Below, piece by piece: positions 14,594-18,360 of a stretch of DNA of 18,360 nucleotides. The stretch covers positions 1 to 18,360 of the forward strand of contig JBOIEQ010000084.1 of NCBI GenBank assembly GCA_050741255.1, written 5' to 3'. Position numbers and translations under genes: made by a program. Within the stretch, counting starts at the first letter, position 1, and each line of letters begins with the position of its first letter. A model generated the notes under the pieces. The model was not told where the DNA came from. It saw only the letters and a list, made by a program, of their open reading frames with translations, and did not search any database. The DNA is from CAZXNF01 sp050741255 (lineage in GTDB: Bacteria > Pseudomonadota > Gammaproteobacteria > Burkholderiales > SG8-41).

Positions 14594-15424
14594 ATGAGCA
14601 CCCTCGGCCGTCTCAATCCGGTCATCGTCAACTACCGCACGCCGGACCTGACGCTGAAGTGCGTGGCCTCCATCCTGCGGATGGACGTGGCCGCGGCGGC
14701 GGACATCGTCGTGGTGGAGAACGCCTCTCCCGATGCTTCCGCGGAGCGGCTGGCCCGTGAACTGCCGCCGGGCGTGCGGCTGGTCGTCTCGGACCGCAAC
14801 GGCGGCTTCGGCGCCGGCGTGAACATCGGCGGGACCGCGTCGGACCGCGAGTTCGTGCTCATCCTGAATCCGGATACCTACTTCGAGGATCGCAGCCTCG
14901 ACCAGGCGCTGGCGGTGTTCGACCGCGAGCCGGATGTCGGCGTCGTCGGCCTCAACCTCGTCTATCCCGGCGGCGAGCGCCAGCATTCCGCGCGGCGGTT
15001 CTATTCCCTGCTGGACGTGATCGGGCGGCGCTTGCCCATTGGGCGTTTCTGGCCGATCAAGCCGCGCCTCGATCGGCACCTGATGGTGTCGGCGTGGGCG
15101 TCGGGCGCGCCCTTCGAGGCCGAATGGGTGATGGGCACCGGCTTTCTCATCCGCCGCGAGCTGTTTGCGCGCCTGGGCGGCATGGACGAAGCGTACTTCC
15201 TCTACATGGAGGACGTCGACCTGTGCGCGCGCGTCTGGCAGGCGGGCTTTCGCGTGGTGTGCGTGCCCGCGGCGAAGCTGGTGCACGATCACCAGCGCGG
15301 CAGCGCGGCGGGGCCTTTCAGCTGGGCCGGGCGCATGCACCTGCAGAGCCTGCGGCGCTTCATGAAGAAATTCCGCGTGCCGTTGTTCCGGCAGCCCGGT
15401 GTGCAGGGGCTGTGGCGCGGATGA
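14594..15424 (+). CDS. Glycosyltransferase family 2, rhamnosyltransferase (WbbL)-like
   Basis: A 276-residue GT-A enzyme of the WbbL/rhamnosyltransferase type. Landmarks are NPVIVNYRTPDLTLKCVAS at the N-terminus, VVVENASPDAS, DRNGGFGAGVNIG, the LNPDTYFE motif (N92-P93-D94, replacing a plain DXD as is usual in this group), WVMGTGFLIRRELF, and MDEAYFLYMEDVDLCARVWQAG with the ED pair E206-D207. The assignment to a dTDP-rhamnose-type donor is by resemblance only. It is the last glycosyltransferase of the operon and ends with an ATGA overlap into the secreted DUF4838 gene. The N-terminus is slightly unusual in lacking a first beta-strand SIV motif before NPVIVNY, so a few residues may be missing or diverged. 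Confidence 0.92.
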   Translation: MSTLGRLNPVIVNYRTPDLTLKCVASILRMDVAAAADIVVVENASPDASAERLARELPPGVRLVVSDRNGGFGAGVNIGGTASDREFVLILNPDTYFEDRSLDQALAVFDREPDVGVVGLNLVYPGGERQHSARRFYSLLDVIGRRLPIGRFWPIKPRLDRHLMVSAWASGAPFEAEWVMGTGFLIRRELFARLGGMDEAYFLYMEDVDLCARVWQAGFRVVCVPAAKLVHDHQRGSAAGPFSWAGRMHLQSLRRFMKKFRVPLFRQPGVQGLWRG

Positions 15425-18303
15425 GCGGGCGCTGCCTGCGGACGGCGCGGGCCTGCGTGTTGCTGGTCGCGGGCGTGGCGCTGAACGTGCAGGGCGCCGC
15501 GGCACCGGAGAGTGCCGTGATCCTCAACGGCGGTTTCGAATCCGGGAAGGCGCCGTGGTGGGGCACCACCGGCGACGTCGTGAAGGAAGGGGCCGCCGAA
15601 GGGCAGGCCGCCTTGCGTCTCACGGAAGGCTACGTCGCGCAGGACAAGCGCCCGATCGAGGGCGGCAAACGTTACCGCATCACCATGCAGATCCGTTCGG
15701 ACGCGGCCCCGGACGGCGCGGTATTCGTGCAACTGAGTTACCGCGGCCCGGCCGTCGAGCCCGGCTGGCGCGGGCCGGTGCGCGTGGCCTTCAGCGCCGG
15801 CACGGAGCCCGCACTGTTCGTGACCGGCGGCACGCACGAGTGGAAACCGTTCTCCGTGGTGGTCGAAGCGCCGGCCAATGCCAACGAGATCCTGATCTAC
15901 CTGCGCAAGAAGAGCGCCACGGCCGGCACGGCCTATTACGACGCGGACGCCGTCACGCCGACCGATGAGCCGGTGGTCGACGCCACGGAGCTGAAACGCA
16001 AGGAGCAATCGGCGCAACTGCTGCAGACCGGCGCGCCCGCGGCCGGCACGGATGCGGCATTGCTTGCGGCGATGGCGCTCGGCGCACAGCCGGTCCCGCG
16101 CACGCTGACGCTCGCTGCGGACGGGCAGGCGCGCTACCGCGTGCACGTGGGCGAGAACACCGACCTGATCACGCTCAACGCCGCGGCCGAACTCGCGCGC
16201 TATTTACAGCGCATCAGCGGCGGCAATTTCCTGCCGCTGTCCAACGACGCCAACACGCTGGCGGGGCCGCTGCTGATCGTCGGACGCGAGAACGCGCTGA
16301 CGAAAAAACTCTATCCGGACCTGCCGTTCGATACGCTGGGCAGGGACGGCTTCGTCATCCGCTCGGTGGGTCCGCACGTGATCATCGCCGGCGCGACGCC
16401 GCGCGGCACCCTGTATGGCGTGAACTGGTTTCTCGACCGCAAGCTGGGCGTCAAATGGCTGAGCCCGGCCTACACTTACGTGCCGTCCGCGCCCACGCTC
16501 ACGCTCGGCCCTCTGGATGAGCGCCAGTTGCCGCGCTTCGCTTACCGGGAAATCCTGAGCGTGGAGGGCGAGAACAAGCCGTTTCGCGCCCACAACCTGC
16601 TGAACGGCGAATCGCACGGCCCGTCGTTCCTGCCCTCGCCGCCCGAGATCAACAGTTGGGAGCGCGGCTGGCGCGCCAAGGGCGGTGAAGCCACCTTTCA
16701 CCAGTTGCTGCCGCGCGAGCGCTACGGCAAGACCAACCCGGAATGGTTTGCCGGCGGGCAGGTGGCGATGATGAACACCGAGGTGCGGCGCATCATGGCG
16801 GAGTCGGTCGTCTCGCGGCTGCGGCAGGTGCCCGACTACAAGCGCGTCTGGTTCGACATCCACGATATGGACTGGGGCTGGGACATGGACCCGGCGAGCA
16901 AGGCATTTGCCGACAAGCATGGCGGCAACCCTTCTGCGCCGCGGCTCGACATGGTGATCGACATCGCGGACCGCGTGCGCGCGGTGCTGCCGGACGCGAA
17001 GCTCTCCTTCAACGCCTACCACTGGAGCTTCACGCCCCCGCAGGGCATGAAGGTGCCGGACTACGTGCTGGTGTTCCCGATGACGATCCACGTCGATTAC
17101 AGCACACCGCTCAACCAGGGACGCAACGCGCAGCTGGGCAAGGATATCGCGGGCTGGAACGCGATCGCGCAGAACGTGCTGGTCTGGGATCACATCGCCA
17201 ACTTCAGCGGCTTCATTCAGCCGACGCCCAACATTTACCCGATCGGCCGCAGCCTGCAATGGCTGGCCACGCTGCCGAACGTGACCGGGTATTTCGCCGA
17301 GGGGAGTTGGGACACACCGGGGGCGGAGTTTTCCAGCCTGCGCGTGTGGATGATGGCGCGGCTGCTCTGGAATCCGAAAGAAGACGTTGCTGCGCTGGTC
17401 GCCGAATACTGCCGTTATTACTACGGCGATGCCGGGCCGTTCGTGCAGCGCTACATCGATCTCATGCACGCAGCGATCGCGAAGAGCGGCGACGTGCTGG
17501 CCGAAAAATCGCAGATCGATCTTGCCATGCTGAACCTGGATTTCGTGCGGGCGGCGGATGCGCTCTTCGAGCAGGCCACGGCTGCCGTCGCCGGTGATCC
17601 GGTGTGGCTCGCGCACGTGCAGGAAGCCCGGCTGCCGCTGGACTACGTGATCCTCGTGCGGCGCAAGGAGTATGCCGACGAGGCGGCGCGCTTGCGCATC
17701 GCCTGGGACGCGGACACGGCGCGCCGCCTCGCGCGCTTCAACGACAATCTGAAGACATCGAAGGTGCGGCAATACCGGCAGGGCGGGGGAATGGCCGAAC
17801 TCGCGGAACTGCTGGCGGTGGAACGCCGGACGGCCGACGTGCCCGACCTCGCGCGCGCCCTGCCCAAAGTGCAATGGGTGGACTTCCAGGACCTCAGCTT
17901 CAACCGCTACGACTCGGCCCGCATCGTGCAGGATGCGGCCGCCTCCGATGGCGCCGCGGTGCGGATGATCGGCAATTCCTCGACGTGGGCGGTGCAGTTC
18001 AAGCTCGACAAGCTGCCGAAGCAGGGCGCTTGGGACCTCTACGCGAGCGTGCGTGTCGACGCGGGCGGCGGTCAGGAGCGGGAGACCGGCGCACGGGTGG
18101 GATCTTACCCGCCGATGGGCCTGTTCAGCCAGAGTGCCATCGGGGAATCGAGTGACGGGCGCTACCGTCTGGTCAAGGTTCCCGGCGGGCCGTTTCGTCA
18201 CGACCCCGATCATGGCAAAGGCGTTTACGTGCAGGCGGGCGGCACCAAACTAGTGAAATACGTGTACGTCGATCGCCTGCTCGCGGTGCGGGTGCGCGAC
18301 TAG
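15421..18303 (+). CDS. Secreted multidomain glycoside-hydrolase-like protein (CBM-like plus DUF4838)
   Basis: A 960-residue secreted protein. The signal peptide covers residues 1-26/28 (cut near QGAAA/PES). Residues about 31-180 form a CBM4/9-like beta-sandwich (VILNGGFESGKAPWW start). Then come a helical linker, an alpha/beta domain at about 250-365 like those preceding GH20/GH67 barrels (GTLYGVNWFLDRKLGVKW), and a DUF4838 TIM-barrel region at about 375-700. The barrel shows NPEWF (440-443), FDIHDMDWGWDMD (478-490), NAYHW (531-535), WDHIANF (from W589) and FAEGSW with E627. A helical part and a second beta-rich C-domain (about 835-960) follow. Asp/Glu candidates for catalysis are D482, D484, D488 and E627. 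The Cys cluster often seen after the Asp loop in DUF4838 proteins is absent. Likely role: binding or trimming the EPS outside the cytoplasm; substrate unknown. Confidence 0.85.
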   Translation: MSGRCLRTARACVLLVAGVALNVQGAAAPESAVILNGGFESGKAPWWGTTGDVVKEGAAEGQAALRLTEGYVAQDKRPIEGGKRYRITMQIRSDAAPDGAVFVQLSYRGPAVEPGWRGPVRVAFSAGTEPALFVTGGTHEWKPFSVVVEAPANANEILIYLRKKSATAGTAYYDADAVTPTDEPVVDATELKRKEQSAQLLQTGAPAAGTDAALLAAMALGAQPVPRTLTLAADGQARYRVHVGENTDLITLNAAAELARYLQRISGGNFLPLSNDANTLAGPLLIVGRENALTKKLYPDLPFDTLGRDGFVIRSVGPHVIIAGATPRGTLYGVNWFLDRKLGVKWLSPAYTYVPSAPTLTLGPLDERQLPRFAYREILSVEGENKPFRAHNLLNGESHGPSFLPSPPEINSWERGWRAKGGEATFHQLLPRERYGKTNPEWFAGGQVAMMNTEVRRIMAESVVSRLRQVPDYKRVWFDIHDMDWGWDMDPASKAFADKHGGNPSAPRLDMVIDIADRVRAVLPDAKLSFNAYHWSFTPPQGMKVPDYVLVFPMTIHVDYSTPLNQGRNAQLGKDIAGWNAIAQNVLVWDHIANFSGFIQPTPNIYPIGRSLQWLATLPNVTGYFAEGSWDTPGAEFSSLRVWMMARLLWNPKEDVAALVAEYCRYYYGDAGPFVQRYIDLMHAAIAKSGDVLAEKSQIDLAMLNLDFVRAADALFEQATAAVAGDPVWLAHVQEARLPLDYVILVRRKEYADEAARLRIAWDADTARRLARFNDNLKTSKVRQYRQGGGMAELAELLAVERRTADVPDLARALPKVQWVDFQDLSFNRYDSARIVQDAAASDGAAVRMIGNSSTWAVQFKLDKLPKQGAWDLYASVRVDAGGGQERETGARVGSYPPMGLFSQSAIGESSDGRYRLVKVPGGPFRHDPDHGKGVYVQAGGTKLVKYVYVDRLLAVRVRD

Positions 18304-18360
18304 GCGCGCGCTGGTGCTTACGGGCTATTGCCCGCAGTCGTGCCCTGCCCGAGTATCAAA
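18304..18360. other. Noncoding tail with a small hairpin
   Basis: This is the end of the visible operon. It holds one perfect small hairpin, CGGGC (18321-18325) and GCCCG (18330-18334) around TATT. No T-run follows, so it is at best a weak or Rho-assisted stop. No start of a further gene is visible. Confidence 0.3.

Noticed and set aside
16204..18213. A 669-codon open frame on the - strand inside the DUF4838 gene
   Set aside because: It is the antisense shadow of a GC-rich gene with strong third-position bias. Its translation is His/Arg/Val-rich with no recognisable domain, while the + frame has a signal peptide and family motifs.
18321..18334. Hairpin CGGGC-TATT-GCCCG as operon terminator
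   Set aside because: The stem is only 5 bp and there is no T-run after it. It is noted only as part of the noncoding tail.
1..18360. Mobile elements, CRISPR arrays, tRNA or rRNA genes
   Set aside because: I saw no transposase motifs, direct-repeat arrays, tRNA cloverleaf-like gaps or terminal inverted repeats. Nearly all bases are in coherent + strand genes.

Overview
The window is a high-GC (roughly 60-67% by row counts in most of it) stretch that is almost entirely coding on the + strand. Its content and order match the exosortase-B (XrtB) type exopolysaccharide (EPS) locus known from Betaproteobacteria, such as the Methylobacillus 'eps' nomenclature and Rhodocyclales/Burkholderiales relatives. 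I infer an EPS-producing, probably floc- or biofilm-forming betaproteobacterium. I cannot name the genus from the sequence alone.

Layout. (1) 12-512: a secreted PEP-CTERM protein, closed by a strong Rho-independent terminator (about 526-566). (2) 567-650: a short gap with a good sigma-54-like -24/-12 element (575-590), then a long, tightly packed operon running to the end of the window. (3) 651-4870: the export and chain-length module epsD (PPIase-like lipoprotein), epsE (outer-membrane polysaccharide exporter), epsF (Wzz-like co-polymerase) and epsG (tyrosine-kinase partner). (4) 4885-6443: exosortase B and its companion EpsI. (5) 6512-9359: a Wzx-like flippase and a polysaccharide pyruvyltransferase, with visibly lower GC than their surroundings. 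(6) 9356-15424: five glycosyltransferases (two GT4, one DXD-type, two GT2) around a Wzy-like O-antigen polymerase. (7) 15421-18303: a large secreted multidomain glycoside-hydrolase-like protein with a carbohydrate-binding N-terminus and a DUF4838 core. The last 57 bases are noncoding.

Working model: the glycosyltransferases build a lipid-linked repeat unit in the cytoplasm, and the pyruvyltransferase may add acidic ketals. The Wzx-like protein flips it, the Wzy-like protein polymerises it, EpsF/EpsG set chain length and EpsE (helped by EpsD) exports it. The DUF4838 protein is placed to bind or trim the polymer outside the cytoplasm. XrtB/EpsI process PEP-CTERM proteins such as the one at the left edge, linking protein sorting to EPS secretion. 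No priming sugar-phosphate transferase is visible, so it should lie outside the window. Seven 4-base ATGA overlaps plus one 8-base overlap argue for a translationally coupled single transcript.

Most unusual points: the EpsG kinase has Arg instead of the Walker A Lys and all five of its tyrosines in one patch before the kinase domain; the operon ends in a large DUF4838 enzyme; there is a candidate RpoN promoter; and the flippase/pyruvyltransferase segment is compositionally distinct.
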